Positions 13,290 through 25,113 of a stretch of DNA of 64,000 bases are shown here, one piece after another. The position numbers and the translations under genes were made by a program. The DNA comes from Chrysopilus asiliformis (taxonomy: Eukaryota > Arthropoda > Insecta > Diptera > Rhagionidae): the NCBI GenBank assembly GCA_964034945.1, contig OZ035963.1, forward strand, positions 67,166,682-67,230,681, written 5' to 3'. The stretch's first letter is position 1, and the number at the start of each line of letters is the position of its first letter. The notes under the pieces were generated by a model. It was given only the letters and a program-made list of their open reading frames with translations, did no database searches and was not told the origin of the DNA.

Positions 13290-13510
13290 TCCGTTTACAC
13301 CTGCGATTTTTTCTTGAATTTTTCCACGAGTTTTACTCAGAATTTGTTTCGCGAAGTTTATTAACTCAGCAAAAGTTCACAAAATTTGAATTTATTCTGA
13401 AAACTTTATATGAAAAAAATTGAAGTTGCATTTGAATAAAGTTTACGAGATTCGGAAAAAATATGATATTTCAGAATAAAATTGCGAAGTAAATTCGGCA
13501 AGTTGTCAAA
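13290..13510 (-). repeat. Dispersed MITE family B, reversed diverged copy
   Basis: Starts CCGTTTACACCTGCGATTTT and carries reversed versions of the family B blocks, such as the TTGAATTTATTCTG and TATATGAAAAAA neighbourhoods. It ends less clearly than the other copies. Confidence 0.5.
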
Positions 13511-13759
13511 ATATGTATTATATAAATCGCTTTTTGTACAAGTTTTTCAGAAGAAATTCAAAAAGTAGACCAAGATTTGACTTTTGAATTTATTCAATTT
13601 AGTTTTTTTTCGTGGCTGTTAACTTGTGGCAATATAATTATTTTTCGTAAGGTGCAATGCTTTTTCCAAAAAAATTTCCCAAAAATTTGATTCTTAATGT
13701 AAATGCGTGTAAATTTAATTGTGGTGATTTATTCTAGAGTATAGTTTAAGGCGCCATTT

Positions 13760-13975
13760 ACATCTGACACTTTATTCAGTGAATTTTAAACTTCGACAGT
13801 AAATTTATGTTGCACCACCGTTTACACTATGACGCAAAATTCTGAAGATTATTCCTGAAAGACGCCCGAACTTGAATTTTTCATATAAAACCGCCAAAAT
13901 AAATTAAAATTTGACAACTTTTGCTAAGTGAATTTATTCTGCGATAGATAAATAAAATTAGAAATCGCAATAAGT
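13760..13975 (+). repeat. Dispersed MITE family B, copy 2
   Basis: Includes CGTTTACACTATGACGCAAA, then TATTCCTGAAAGACGCCCGA, CATATAAAACCGCC, TTTGACAACTTTTGC and AAATCGCAA. This is the clearest copy for the left terminus. It shares most of its length with the copy at 53480. Confidence 0.65.
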
Positions 13976-15339
13976 AGAAATATGGTTTTCCTCAATCTTT
14001 CTGGACTTTTTCTTAATTTTGGCAAAATTTGCACAACAATTTTCTTCTACTAAATTTTTTTTTTGGGTTGTAGAGGAATTTTTTATTGCATTTTAATTTG
14101 ATACAGTTGTGTATCTGCAACTAAAGCTTCGTATGGTATGAATTTTGGAAAAAATATGTACATTTTTGGAAACATCTTAAAAATTGAAAATAGTACAAAA
14201 CTATTGAAAGTCGGCGGGCTAGAGTTTTGTTGATTTTATTTTTGTTGATAAAACCTCAAACCGTACTATTAGGGTTGACCACTGTGATTTTCAATATCTC
14301 GAAACTTAAGGTTTTTTGGTCAATATTTTGAACAACACCTTTATGGGGAACTCAGCGGCAAATCTCAAACTCATCGGCTCAAATTTTTCAGTAATAAAAA
14401 AAACGTGCCCATTAGTTTAGGTATTGAGCCTTGGAAAATGAAGTGAAACATAGAAAAATAAACCCTTTCTATAATAAGAAATGAGTTTTTAGAAAATTAT
14501 GGTTACCCTAAAAATTTTCCGATTTGAAGGTACAGTGGAACCTCGGTTCGTGAACCATGTTTCTGAAATACTCTTGATAATATTATTTGAGATTTTTTTT
14601 TGAAGGGGACCCCTGCTAAATATTATGTTTCCCCACCGCCCTCTATTAGAGACTTCAATTTTTCTCTGTAAATATCAAATATCTTTATTCACCCATCCCC
14701 CAATTTACATTTCGAAATAATACAGTTGTTTTTATGGAAAATTCTATCGCCATTATACACGGTTTAGAATTTCGTTCTCCTTTTTTTAAATACTGTTAGT
14801 TTTAGAAAAATTTGACATTTTAATGAGAATATCTTTAGAAAAAATAAGAATATCAAATGACGGTAAAAAAATTCGCGTAATTTAATTATTTGTTTGATGT
14901 TTGAGTATTTTTCCAAAATATAATATGACTGATGTTCTTAATGTCAGAAATGGAAAAGGAATAAAAAAACAACGATATTTTAAACATTTCAGATTTAAGG
15001 GTATTTAAAAAAACTTTTAAGTTCTTCTAAAATTTGGCACTTCCTGTTAAAATCGCCTATTTTTTCAATCCTTTTCAAATTGTCTTAATTCTCTTAAAGT
15101 TACTTTTTAATCAAAATTGATTTTTGAAAATGTTTTTGGAATCATTATTAAATCATTAACTAATTTTATTTTTCTTTCACCATTTACACAATTGAAATGC
15201 AAAAGATTAAAAACTTGAAAAAGAACTTTCAACTTTTTAACGACGTTAAAAAACTTTATCACTTCCTACGAAAAAAAACCGGGAATACTTAGAAATCTTG
15301 AACCGAAAATTTTGTGTGTCCACGATTGAGAAGGATCAC

Positions 15340-15605
15340 AGCATCAACTGATCGCGCCGAGAAATCTTTCGATTTCAGTTCGCCAAGATCAGCTAAGATG
15401 AAGAAATTTCCATGGGCCAAAGAAACTTACCCAGCATCACCAATCCCGATCTTAACGGATGGTGTGGAAGTAGGAGGAGTCTCGATATTATGGATCTTGG
15501 CCAAAGATAAATGGTCGAAGCCAATAAGATCGAGAGGCTTTTCTGATTGGATCTCTTTAAGATTTATGGATAGACTTCGATTAATCTTGAATTTGAGGGC
15601 AACCG
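15340..15605 (-). pseudogene. Unrecognised coding-like island, interrupted by one stop
   Basis: This island is clearly GC-richer than its AT-rich surroundings. On the minus strand one frame is open for about 100 codons except for a single TAA. Before the stop it reads through SLSINLKEIQSEKPLDLIGF and ends in IGIGDAG; after it, VSLAHGNFFILADLGELKS and more. The stop lies inside a strong donor-like site (GCTGG|GTAAGT), so the first half could be a real exon. No ATG or strong acceptor precedes it. The plus strand is also open (101 codons from a GTG at 15314). I recognise neither product. It may be an isolated exon, a pseudogene or a conserved non-coding element. Confidence 0.35.
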
Positions 15606-15977
15606 TGATTTTATTTTAATGCATTTACGATCCAATTGATTTGCTATTTATTTTATTATGTGATTTGAAAGTTTTTATTAAGTTTAATGAGTTCCTTATT
15701 GCTTTATTTTTACGCAATTGATTTGAATTGATTTGTTTACAAATTAAATATTTCTTGGCACTGATTTTTACTGCTTAAATATTGAAAGTGATTTGATGCG
15801 ATTTTTTTTTCAACTTCAATCATTCTAAATCCTTTTGGCGAGTTAATTATTTTTTTTTTAAATTATTTTTCATACAACTTTTGACAAAATGTTTTTCCCT
15901 TAAATTTTTTTTAAATAAAATTTTTAATTAATTTCAATCTTTTTATTACTGTTATATGTAATAATTTTTTACCCAAA

Positions 15978-17543
15978 CTACATAACTTCAGCAATTATTG
16001 TAGATCCTTTATAATTATATTTTTTCTCAAATGTTATCCTCAAAATCTTCAACACTTGTGGAAATTTCACCTCCTTGGCTGTCCAGTGACGATCACAGGG
16101 TTCTTTACAAAAACATTTAACTGCAATTCTATCACAAACACTGCCGTCTTTGCTTTTTTCAGAAACATCCACTGCAACTAGAATATCCCCTTCCTGGATA
16201 GAAGGAATATTTTTTAAACAGCTTAATTTCCAAGGACGTCGATTATTCTGGTCACTCCATTCACATTCACAAGGCGGCATGCAATTGCACAAAACTTTTC
16301 TTTTTGGTGACACATTTTTATCGCACTGGGCTTTTTTCGTAGAATAGAGATTGCGCCTTGGAGCATATCCGATTCTTTCTACTTGCTTTGGACCCTGATG
16401 TTTCAAATAATTTTCCAATTGCCGCCAATGATCATAAGGCGGATCCGGATCTGAGATTATTCGCAAATAACGAAAAATATCTGATCTTCGCGCAAAATCA
16501 TATTTGGGGCCACTAAAAACCTTGAAGAATTTGAATTCGGTGTCAGGACATCGAGGCGTCCACGATATACTTCTGCCAAAAAGGATTTGCTCGATTTGAA
16601 AAATATCTCTGATAGATTTTGTTATCATCTTAATGTGATCGAAGTCCTTGATCTTCATGGCGGCCAGCGCTGAAGCGTCGATTAATATTAAATGTTTGCC
16701 ATCAATTCGATTCTCAAAAAACGTGTTCTGGAAATGGTAAAAGTTGAAAAAATTGATTAATTGGTGAAAAAGATTTTGTGCTATAAATTTCGCAATTACT
16801 TTTTTAAATAGAAACTTTTTTAAATAGAAACTTTTTTAAAAGCAAAGCGGAATTCAGGACACCAGTATAAAATCAAGTGTGCAACAAGGACGATAACTGG
16901 TAATAATAATTTGTTGCACAATCCGCCATTGGGTAGGTTTCCCCTACGATAAGTTTTCACCCACTAAAATCTACCCCTCTGTGCTGTAAATCTGTTATCT
17001 TCTGAATCGTTGCAGCAATTTTAACGCGTTTTTTGCCGTTAGTATATGCTATAATTAAAGCCCGTCCTAAACTGGGAAACCACAATTTTGGTAGCAATTC
17101 CGTACGATCGTTTTACGTGAAGCAAAATCTTCGAATTGACAGTCGCTTTTCAAATAAAATCGTTGAAATGCACAAATTTTTCACAATTGAAAATTGGAAT
17201 GCACAAATTTTTTCAATTTCAACTATTTTACAATAGTTTTTTGATTTCTCACCCTATATTGAGGAAATCCCAATTTATCAATCCATTTAATAACATCCAA
17301 AGTGGTCCATTGGAACGCTTCTGGTAGAGCAATTTTATCCAAAAGATACAAACAACTTTCTCTCAACGTTTCCGGTGTAGGCCGGAATCTCCTTGGAACA
17401 CCATGGGTTTTTGTTATTTTAAAACCTTCCAGTTCCGGATGTCCTTTAAATTTGAATTCCGCCAAAGGATTCTTAATAATTTTCTCACGTTTCACATCAT
17501 AATAAAATTTTTCATCCACACGATCGTACACTGACTTTCCCAT
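15978..17543 (-). CDS. SAM-domain protein, SAMD15-like, 346 residues
   Basis: Two exons on the minus strand, 17253-17543 and 15978-16727, join in phase 0 (AATATAGG|GTGAGA and TTTCCAG|AACACG). The intron splits a sterile alpha motif domain (about residues 78-145). It contains WTTLDVIKWIDKLGFPQYR before the junction, and FFENRIDGKHLILID then IKDFDHIKMITKSIRDIF after it. SAM domains mediate protein-protein binding. The N-terminal 75 residues are charged. The C-terminal half carries two cysteine clusters, CNCMPPCECEW and CFCKEPCDRHW, which look like a small disulfide- or metal-bound module I cannot name. I use the ATG at 17543; a TTG four codons upstream is not a likely start. The arrangement resembles SAMD15-type insect proteins of unknown function. 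The family name is tentative. Confidence 0.8.
16878..16923. mobile_element. Miniature element with GTGCAACAA ends
   Basis: About 46 bases bounded by GTGTGCAACAA on the left and TTGTTGCACA on the right, inside the single intron of the SAM-domain gene. The ends match those of the larger element at 1749-2331, so this is probably an internally deleted relative. Confidence 0.45.
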
Positions 17544-17664
17544 TATTTCCGTCAAATTTTTACCGTGTTACAGTGCCAATTGAACTTTTCCAGTTCTCGG
17601 ATAACACAAAAATGAGTGGAAAGTCTGAACTTCTATCGTCTTTTAAATACCGCCGGAAAAACTA

Positions 17665-18269
17665 TTGCCTAGGACTGAAAAAATAAAAAAGAATAAAAAA
17701 AACTTTTTCTCAAAGTCAGAAATAAGTTTGGAAAAAAGTTGCAAAGACAAAGTATGCCTGCCACGATCTGAATTTGTTCATTTTTTTAATGGAAAATTAG
17801 TTTCTGAAACGATAAAACTATGGGAAAAGTTTTTCATTTCCAATTTGCTATTCAATTGTTCGTGCTAATGTCACGGCGAAAAAAAAAACTTCTTGAAGAA
17901 AAGTGAAGTTTCGGTGAAAGCTCCGTTATGTCTTAAAAAAGGAGGCACGAAAGATAATTTTTCACCCACCAGGTATTTAACGTTGAGGGTAGTTTCAAGG
18001 CACGCATTTTTTGCACAAGTTAGGATATGAAATGGGTTTGTTTTTAGAGATTCAAAGAAGTAGTTAATATCCTTTTATTAATCGCTTTCATTTTTCTTAT
18101 TTATACGCAATCAATAAAAGAACTTTTAAAATTTTAAATGTGTTGTGCGTCATGAAATCTCATACAAAAACCGAGACAACCTTGACGAAAATAAAAAGTT
18201 AAAAATTTAACGTACAGTAGAAAATACTTGTGAACGAATTTTATTTGTTTCATAATAAAATTCGTTCAC
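17665..18269. other. Gene-free stretch upstream of the SAM-domain gene
   Basis: The presumed 5' flank of the SAM-domain gene. I see no supported gene or clear promoter motif. An imperfect inverted repeat around 18229-18270 (GAACGAATTTTATT with AATAAAATTCGTTC) is the only structure noted. Confidence 0.4.
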
Positions 18270-19050
18270 TGGTTTCAGATATATCAGAACAGGAGGCCAT
18301 AACCGTGGGAAGTGTATTTAAAAAATATTCCATTTGTGTGGGGAAACCGGCAAGGAGTGGTTCGATAGAATTTTGATGTATGAAAGGGTTATATTAAATT
18401 ATATTCTAAACACATTTTGCGTAAGACTTAGTCTTATGCTACATTTACACGAATGACAAATTTGTCATTTTTTTCTTGTCATTATGTTAATTCCCGTGTA
18501 AATGGCATAATTTTTGTAATTTTTTCTGTCAGAAAATGTCAATCTCTCATAAAAGAATGAACTTGTCCATTCTTTTATGCCAGATTGTCATTCGTGCAAA
18601 CGCAATATTAGTTATGACAACTTTAGTATTCAACTTTTGTCATAACTAATATTGCGTTTGCACGAATGACAATCTGGCATAAAAGAATGGACAAGTTCAT
18701 TCTTTTATGAGAGATTGACATTTTCTGACAGAAAAAATTACAAAAATTATGCCATTTACACGGGAATTAACATAATGACAAGAAAAAAATGACAAATTTG
18801 TCATTCGTGTAAATGTAGCATTACTTTTTACGAGAAACTTATGTCTGTAAAATTTTAAGTCTCTAGCTTAATCGTTTTAAAAATTATGGTATTCAGAACG
18901 GACGGACGGACGGATGGACATGCGGAAATCAAAATCTTTTGTCGTGCCAAAAGCCCCGGTGTAGTTCATTTTTCTGTCCCACGATTGGTTTGATCTTGTA
19001 ACGCACTGTATAACTAAATCTAATATACTATATGATTCTCATATTTTCTT
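18270..19050 (-). repeat. Dispersed repeat family A, reversed, split by a palindromic insertion
   Basis: The halves 18270-18436 and 18821-19050 are consecutive parts of one family A copy in reverse orientation. The first has CATTTGTGTGGG and CTAAACACATTTTGC. The second has AAGTCTCTAGCTTAA, the GGACGGACGGACGGATGGAC run and ACTAAATCTAATATACT. The interruption is the palindrome at 18437-18820, so this copy is older than that insertion. Confidence 0.75.
18437..18820. mobile_element. Perfect long palindrome (foldback MITE) with TTA target duplication
   Basis: The bases 18436-18620 are an exact reverse complement of 18637-18821: 185 bases per arm, a 16-base centre and no mismatch found on direct comparison. 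Read from the outside, the element starts TGCTACATTTACACGAATGA on both sides. It is flanked by TTA at 18434-18436 and 18821-18823, a 3-bp duplication typical of PIF/Harbinger-type insertion. The arms contain repeated TGACAAATTTGTCA-like motifs. There is no coding capacity. It sits within an older family A repeat. The lack of divergence between the arms suggests a recent insertion or conversion between arms. Confidence 0.92.
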
Positions 19051-21589
19051 TCTATTTAAAAAAAAGATTTCGCTATTTCTAAATTTATGTTCTCATATAA
19101 AAAATTTGTCAAATCCCAACTAAAAGATCATAAAAATATTTCAAATGCAATTTGATACCTTCTCAAAAAATCAATTGTATACAGGTATATAAAAAAAAAC
19201 CTATGGCTCATTTTTATATAAAATTTTTGATTCATATCGAGAATGATCAACAATTTTGATGAAATTAAGCGATTCAATGGCAATAACTTATGCCACATTT
19301 TAATTTAATATATAGAGTGTTAATGTTGATCGCACTGTGATACTGTGAAGGTATAACTAAAAACCAACACCAGATCGTCCAGTCTTTCAAAACGTTTACC
19401 TCCCAGATGATATTCACTAAAACCCAAGACGGGTATCTGCCCCAAAGAGTTGGACAGCAAAGGTAAAATACAGATAAACGCGGTAGTTTTGCATTTCGTG
19501 GACACGAAACTGATTCATGTCCAAAAATTTCGTTCCTTTTGGGGGGCAGGGGGAATGGCGACCAGAAGGTATAAAACTTGCGTTTCAAATCCCTCACCTA
19601 ATCGGGATTTTAAAGTTTCTGCGTGTTGCCTGCTTATAAGCCGAGATCTGAACGACCACCTCGCACATATTCAATAATAATCGATTATTTATAATCAGAC
19701 AAGATATCTTGTTGACTCAATATCATAAACTTCCGAGGTTTCTCTCTTTTTTTCCCTCTGCTAACTACTTTTCTTGTTCTTGTTCCCACTACGTCGATGG
19801 GGTTTTAGGGGGTGTACCGAAAAAAAACTGGAAAATCGGCAAATACACTGAAAAAAATTGGAACGTGAAAAGTGATATAAAAACTGAATGAATTTTCAAT
19901 TTTTTTAAATCATTTTTTACTGTATTACGGAAGTGAACTGAATTCTGCTATAGAGTTGAAACAGCTTAACGAGTTTTTTATAACACAACACAAAGCTTTC
20001 GCGAATTTCCTGACTTTTTTATTCGAAGTAGTGATAGCGAGCAGGACGTCGACTGTGCAAATCTGGTACCGCGAAATTATATAACTTTGCCAATCTATTA
20101 ATCTAACAATTTCCAGAAATTTAAAAAAGAAACTGTGCCGCAAATCTGAAAGTAGACAACATTTTTAGAACCCCTGAAAGTAGACAATGTTTTCTGAAAT
20201 TCAAAAAAGGAAGTTTTGGCGGTAGATTCTGTTTTTCTAATTCAAAAATACTGGCAGGCTGTCAAAAAAATCTACATGCAAAGGGGCAGGGGGAATATTC
20301 TGTAGTAATTTTTTTTACAAGTTAAAAAAAATTGCAGTGTATTTTCGCGGCGTGGTGCATCTGGTGTTCCAGTAAATAGATCCCAGCTGAATAAATTTCT
20401 CACATGTAATATCAAAGTATTACTAACTGCAACACGGTCTTAAAAGAGATTTAATAAAAAAAAGACCTACGCGCAAATTATTTATTAGGCTGAAATATGC
20501 GCGCACGGCTGGTCGCTTAATGTGGTCATGTGTTAAAATTTATTGATTGTTTGATGGAGGACTCCAACTGTGCGCCCATATTCGAATCCTATAGTTGGAT
20601 CACAGTCCACTATCCATGGTTGATTTGATTACAGAGACGGCAGTAATCCGCTTGGGCATAATATAGGCTCAGAAATCCTCCCTGTGTACCGCCTGCCGAA
20701 GGTAGATCGATTATATTATAGCAGTAGATTCACAGATAGAGATGGAATTACTACCTGGAGGTTAACAGATCTTATATGTGTCGCCATGGTACGTGCGGGA
20801 GGTGAAACACACTTCTCGCTGCTCTATACACATTTAAACTATATTCGTTGGGTCTAACCACAAGTAAAACCGATATTGGATTTAAATTCAAATGAAAATC
20901 ATGTAGAATGCAGATTGTTGTTTTTGTTTTGAGAATGAATGAACGAATATAACTAACAACTAATTAAATATGTGTATCTGAATTTAGGATCTTTAAATGA
21001 GCAATTTCAAAAATTTGTTTAACGAGAAATTTCCTATTTAATTTTAGCATGTCACGGCATTTATATTTGATTATGATTAGCATTTTCTTTAACGGTTACA
21101 AGCCTGAGAATTTGAGAAAATTCATATCGCTTGTAATTTCCATTTATTTATTAAAATAAATAAGAGAGAAATTTATGATTGCAACGTTATGGATTTCATG
21201 TAAATTGATTTAAAATTTAATTCAAATGACGTTTTATGGTTGTAAACATTTACAAAACTTTCATTAATCGAATTCGTTGCAGTCCAATTGATTCTGATTT
21301 ATCCAGACAGGCAAATTGAACTTTTATAATACAGTGAAATCAGTATAGATCGGAAACTTGTCTAAGCCGGACAAACAGTGTTTTATTGACACGTTTTGCT
21401 TTAAAAATTAAAAATGCATCCAACCAAACCTTCCTAAACTCAAATCCCTGTTAAAATTCTCTTAGATATGTCGCTGCTGCAAATTCTCTAGTAAATCACT
21501 TGGAAAAAATATCCTGGAATAAAAAAACAGGTTTTTTTTCTTTTAATTTCTCTTGAATTAATGCACAAACATTTTTAACAACTTCAAAA
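19051..21589. other. Gene-free stretch between the palindrome and the vanin-like gene
   Basis: No supported gene. Sections near 19420-19640 and 20460-20870 are richer in GC than average, but all frames are broken. A pogo/Tigger-like end, CAGTGAAATCAGTATAGATC, is at 21332. The final part is the 3' flank of the vanin-like gene. Confidence 0.45.
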
Positions 21590-24457
21590 CTAAAATATAG
21601 TTTTTAATACACTTAATATAATTGAAATAATTAACAATGCTGTTATCGGCTGGGCAGTGCTGCCGGCTTTATTAAATGTATTCACGTAGAAACCAAAAGT
21701 TAATAAATCATCATGAGGTCTGTGTAACGTACTAATTGCAGTTGGACGATTACTAAAATGAAAAAATTGTTGAATTTTATTAAACGATCGGTAAGTTTTA
21801 AAAATTTTCTTAAATATTATGAAAGTAGAGATTTTTCTGCTAAAAAGGTATTGTGAACTGGCACGGAAAACACATCAACGCCTCCGTGCAAGACTATCGT
21901 AACTTGACTTACGACAATCTTCAATGTTGAATTTTCAACTCACGAAAAAAAAATCGTTAACTGTTTTAAGATGTGAAGGATTCACAATTGCAGATTGAAC
22001 AATTCTCTTTCAAAATCAACAAAAAATAACTGAAATTCTTTCCAATATCAACGTTTTTTCGTACTTACAAAAACGTCAAACATTTTATAATTTCTAGCAG
22101 CCACCTTAAAAACAACAGAAATTTTTGTTAAAACTAATTATGGAGGATGCCTAAAAGTATGCACGGTTCGGGATTACTGAAATTCGGATTACTCTGTCAA
22201 CTTGTTCAACCATCAATCAACTTGGCGACGATGCGAATTTCAGTAATCCCGAACCGTGCATACTTTTAGGCATCTTCCATAAGTATCCTCTATATTTAAA
22301 CGAAATTAGTTTTAACAAAAATTTCTGTTTTGTTTTTAAGGTGGCTGCTACAAGTTCGAGAGAGTTACATGGAGTTGCACGGAGGCCTCGACATGATTTG
22401 TAACAAATTTTTATTTTCCCTCAAAATTTTAGCTCAATTTGAATGTCGTTAAATCACTCGACCAATTGAACTGAAACTTTGGATGTGTTCTGAGAGAAAA
22501 GTTTTCTACCTTTATTTTTCTAAAGTTTTCTATTATAGAGCTATAAAATTTCATAAATTTTCAACTTACCGTGAACCCCAAGCGGTACCAAAAAAGAATT
22601 CGTCAGCCCCATTTAGTGGCACTAGAGACATATCCAAACTTGTTGGCATAGATAACATAGGTACTACGGTGTCCATTATACCATGAACCCTAATATGGTT
22701 AAATCGAATAGATTTCGGATTTTGTCGCGTGTTGGGTGGGAAAGTTCCACATGATCTGACATCGGCCGTTGGGCAAGCGATCACTGCACAAGCCTTGAAA
22801 TATCCTTCGCGCTTAGAATCAAAGGATCTTTTACCACTGAACGCATACAAACGATATGTGAATCCTTGGGTTACATTAATTGGAGTCATGTCGACATCAA
22901 AATCACAACACAGATCCTCATAGCAAAGGTTGGCGGAGAAATTTCCCGCTTTTGATTCCAAAATCCTGGTCTGGTTCTCGAAAATTTCAAAACGCTTCAG
23001 ATTTAAGACTGTAGCGCTATTTGGATTCACGGGAATTATCATGGTTTCTTCAACTTTTTCTTTAACATCCTTTGGTACTTTGGCAACGTAAAGCTTTTGT
23101 TCTCCGTGATTATTCATAACAGCAACGAGAGCGCCACTTACTCCATGGTAAATTCCTGTTCCGGTACTTCCAACTGAGGGGTTGCTGGCTCCCGCCGCTA
23201 ATAAATTTACCCTTGTTTGGTAAGCCCATGCCTGTTGTGTCTGTACAGCTGTAACAATATGGTTAAAAATATTAAAATATTTTTTTCGAATTTTTAGTGT
23301 ACATATTTATGATCATTGATTCGTCAAAATTGTTTCAAAAAAAATTTCTTGCTCACCTGTTAGAAAAGGAAGCTCTGAGAACCACATTGTCGGGTAGATG
23401 ATATCCGTAATTCCATATTCATGAACAAGTTTTAACGCTGGCTCATAGAATAACATATCGAAACATATAAACTGGCCAAATTGTACACCGAAATCTGTAT
23501 CGAATAGACTGTACTCCGGATGAAGGGTGGTATTTTTGGGATATTCACCGAACAAATTCCATTTCCTGTACCTAGAGATAACCGATCCATTTCGAGAGAA
23601 AACTACATTAGTGTTGTAAAGTGTGAGGCCATTAAGTGCACACGGTCTAGGATCGTTGTGGGCCCTTTGATCCTCAGCCGTACAATTTCTCTTCTCAACG
23701 ATATTAATAACAATATATTTGTTGGTTGCCCGGGCAGCACAGGAAATATTGGTCAAAAATGGTTCATACAAAGTTCCCTCTGCACAGGGAACAACTTTGT
23801 CTTTTGGATATGGAACATAGGTGGCATTGTGGACAGAGTTTAATGTAGCTTCCGGAAATACTATAATATCTGTTTCGGCGGCTTCTTGCGATTCAATAAT
23901 CCTCAAATAGTCGGCCAGATTTTTCATTTCGTCATTTGAACGCTGGAATTCAACCACACCAGCCACATAATATTTGTCAGCGGGAGTTGATACCTGTAAC
24001 AGAAAGCGAATATATCTTTTCTAAACCTTTGAAAGATTCAAAAAACGAATTTATCTTTTTTAAACCTCCCAACTATCTATTAGGACACTGCTTAATCCAC
24101 TTAACGGTAAGGTGATACCTTTCTTACATAATCAAACCTCATATGATCAAAATAGTTGTCGACCGATTGGGGTGAAATTTTTACTTGTGTTTTTTAGGGA
24201 ATCCAAAACATTTCCGCAAGTCATGTGTTTTTTTTTGCTAGAAATTTCACTGTCTTTTCACTGTACCCGCATATTTAAATATATCATAAAATTTAGCGAA
24301 TTTCCTACGTTTTTTTCATTAAAATCGGTTAAACAGATAAGGACTCCATTTTCCTTGTTGATTTACAAATAGTTTAAAAAATTCTTACCTGAATCGTTGG
24401 TAAAACACTCCAAGCGAATGTTATAAAAATACACAAAATCAAATTAGTTGTTGCCAT
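21590..24457 (-). CDS. Vanin-like amidohydrolase (pantetheinase/biotinidase family)
   Basis: Four exons on the minus strand, 24389-24457, 23357-23993, 22570-23248 and 21590-21752, join in frame (ATTCAG|GTAAGA, ACAG|GTGAGC, TCACG|GTAAGT; acceptors TTACAG, TTACAG, TTTTAG) to give 515 residues. Exon 1 is a signal peptide, MATTNLILCIFITFAWSVLP. The nitrilase-fold triad of vanins is visible: Glu71 in FPEATLNS, Lys167 in RYRKWNLFGE and Cys200 in FICFDMLF. Many cysteines and NxT/NxS sites fit an extracellular, disulfide-bonded glycoprotein. Exon 4 encodes a hydrophobic C terminus (PITALLIISIILSVLKTIF), consistent with a GPI-anchor signal. The family hydrolyses amide bonds of pantetheine or biotinyl compounds; which substrate applies here cannot be told from sequence. 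Stopping at the TAA just after exon 3 would lose the anchor and is unlikely. Confidence 0.9.
21860..22395. mobile_element. Long inverted repeat inside the last vanin-like intron
   Basis: The inner arms 22095-22186 and 22234-22350 are near-perfect complements. They run from TAGCAGCCACCTTAAAAACA to ACTGAAATTCG, with an extra block of about 22 bases (near 22283-22305) in the right arm. Outside them, 21868-21905 and 22355-22395 are also complementary (CGCCTCCGTGCAA and surroundings), which implies a larger foldback with extra sequence inserted in the left arm near 21906-22094. No transposase is present. Confidence 0.7.
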
Positions 24458-24837
24458 TTTTGCAGCACAATTTCTACTGGCTCAAGTTTGTTGCAGTACA
24501 AATTATCTCCGGGGTTTTATCTCTAAAAACGATGATTAACTTTTAATAATTTTATATGTATTAAGATTACAGACGGAAATTTTGTAAAAAACAATTGTGA
24601 AAAATGTGTTATCAGATGTCAATAAGAGAAATTTTTTTTTGCTTTAACTAAGCACATTATCACTTTTCTACCGCCAGACTTTGTTAACTTTTTTCCGAGT
24701 TTGATTATTTTTTCTCATTAATCATTGGGATTTGTATCACATTTAGGAACTCAAATTAGCGAAGCTTTAAAATAAATTTTTGCTTGAGATATTTTTGGGA
24801 TTGATAATTCTTTGTCGGTTCATTTTTTTTACGGCTG

Positions 24838-25113
24838 TGTTTCTCGTAAATCGCAAGGCTAACTTCGGACCATTCCTTCCCCCTACCCTTATGCAAACGA
24901 AACAGTTTTTTTTTGCAATTTTCTCGAAAAGAGTTAGTCATATAGAAAAATTTATAAAGACAAAACGTGTTTAGAATATGATTTTACATAACTCTTGCCA
25001 TCGGATCATTCCTTTTCCCAAAAAAATGAGATTTTGTTTTAAAATAAAAATTTTGTCTATTCTCACATAGAGTATTTGATGACTGATCCCTGACGACTGT
25101 AGTTTTTCTTATG
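24838..25113 (+). repeat. Dispersed repeat family A, right-hand part
   Basis: Matches the downstream half of the family: GTTTCTCGTAAAT, GGACCATTCCTTCCCCC, TTTATAAAGACAAAACGTGT, ACATAGAGTATTTGATGA and TTTTTCTTATG. The left half is absent. Confidence 0.65.

Larger units (their letters stand above)
12137..15339. other. H2.0 5' flank and intergenic region
   Basis: No supported gene. Near 12306-12330 the minus strand has TATA-like runs that could serve the H2.0 start site, but I cannot pick one. The region holds family B repeats (13290-13510 reversed, 13760-13975), a perfect 18-bp hairpin (13118-13135 with 13146-13163), and a pogo/Tigger-like end, CAGTGGAACCTCGGTTCG, at 14533. Confidence 0.5.

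Noticed and set aside
20560..20610. Possible tRNA or SINE B-box (ATTCGAATCC)
   Set aside because: No cloverleaf pairing or A-box at proper spacing; a single box-like word is not evidence.
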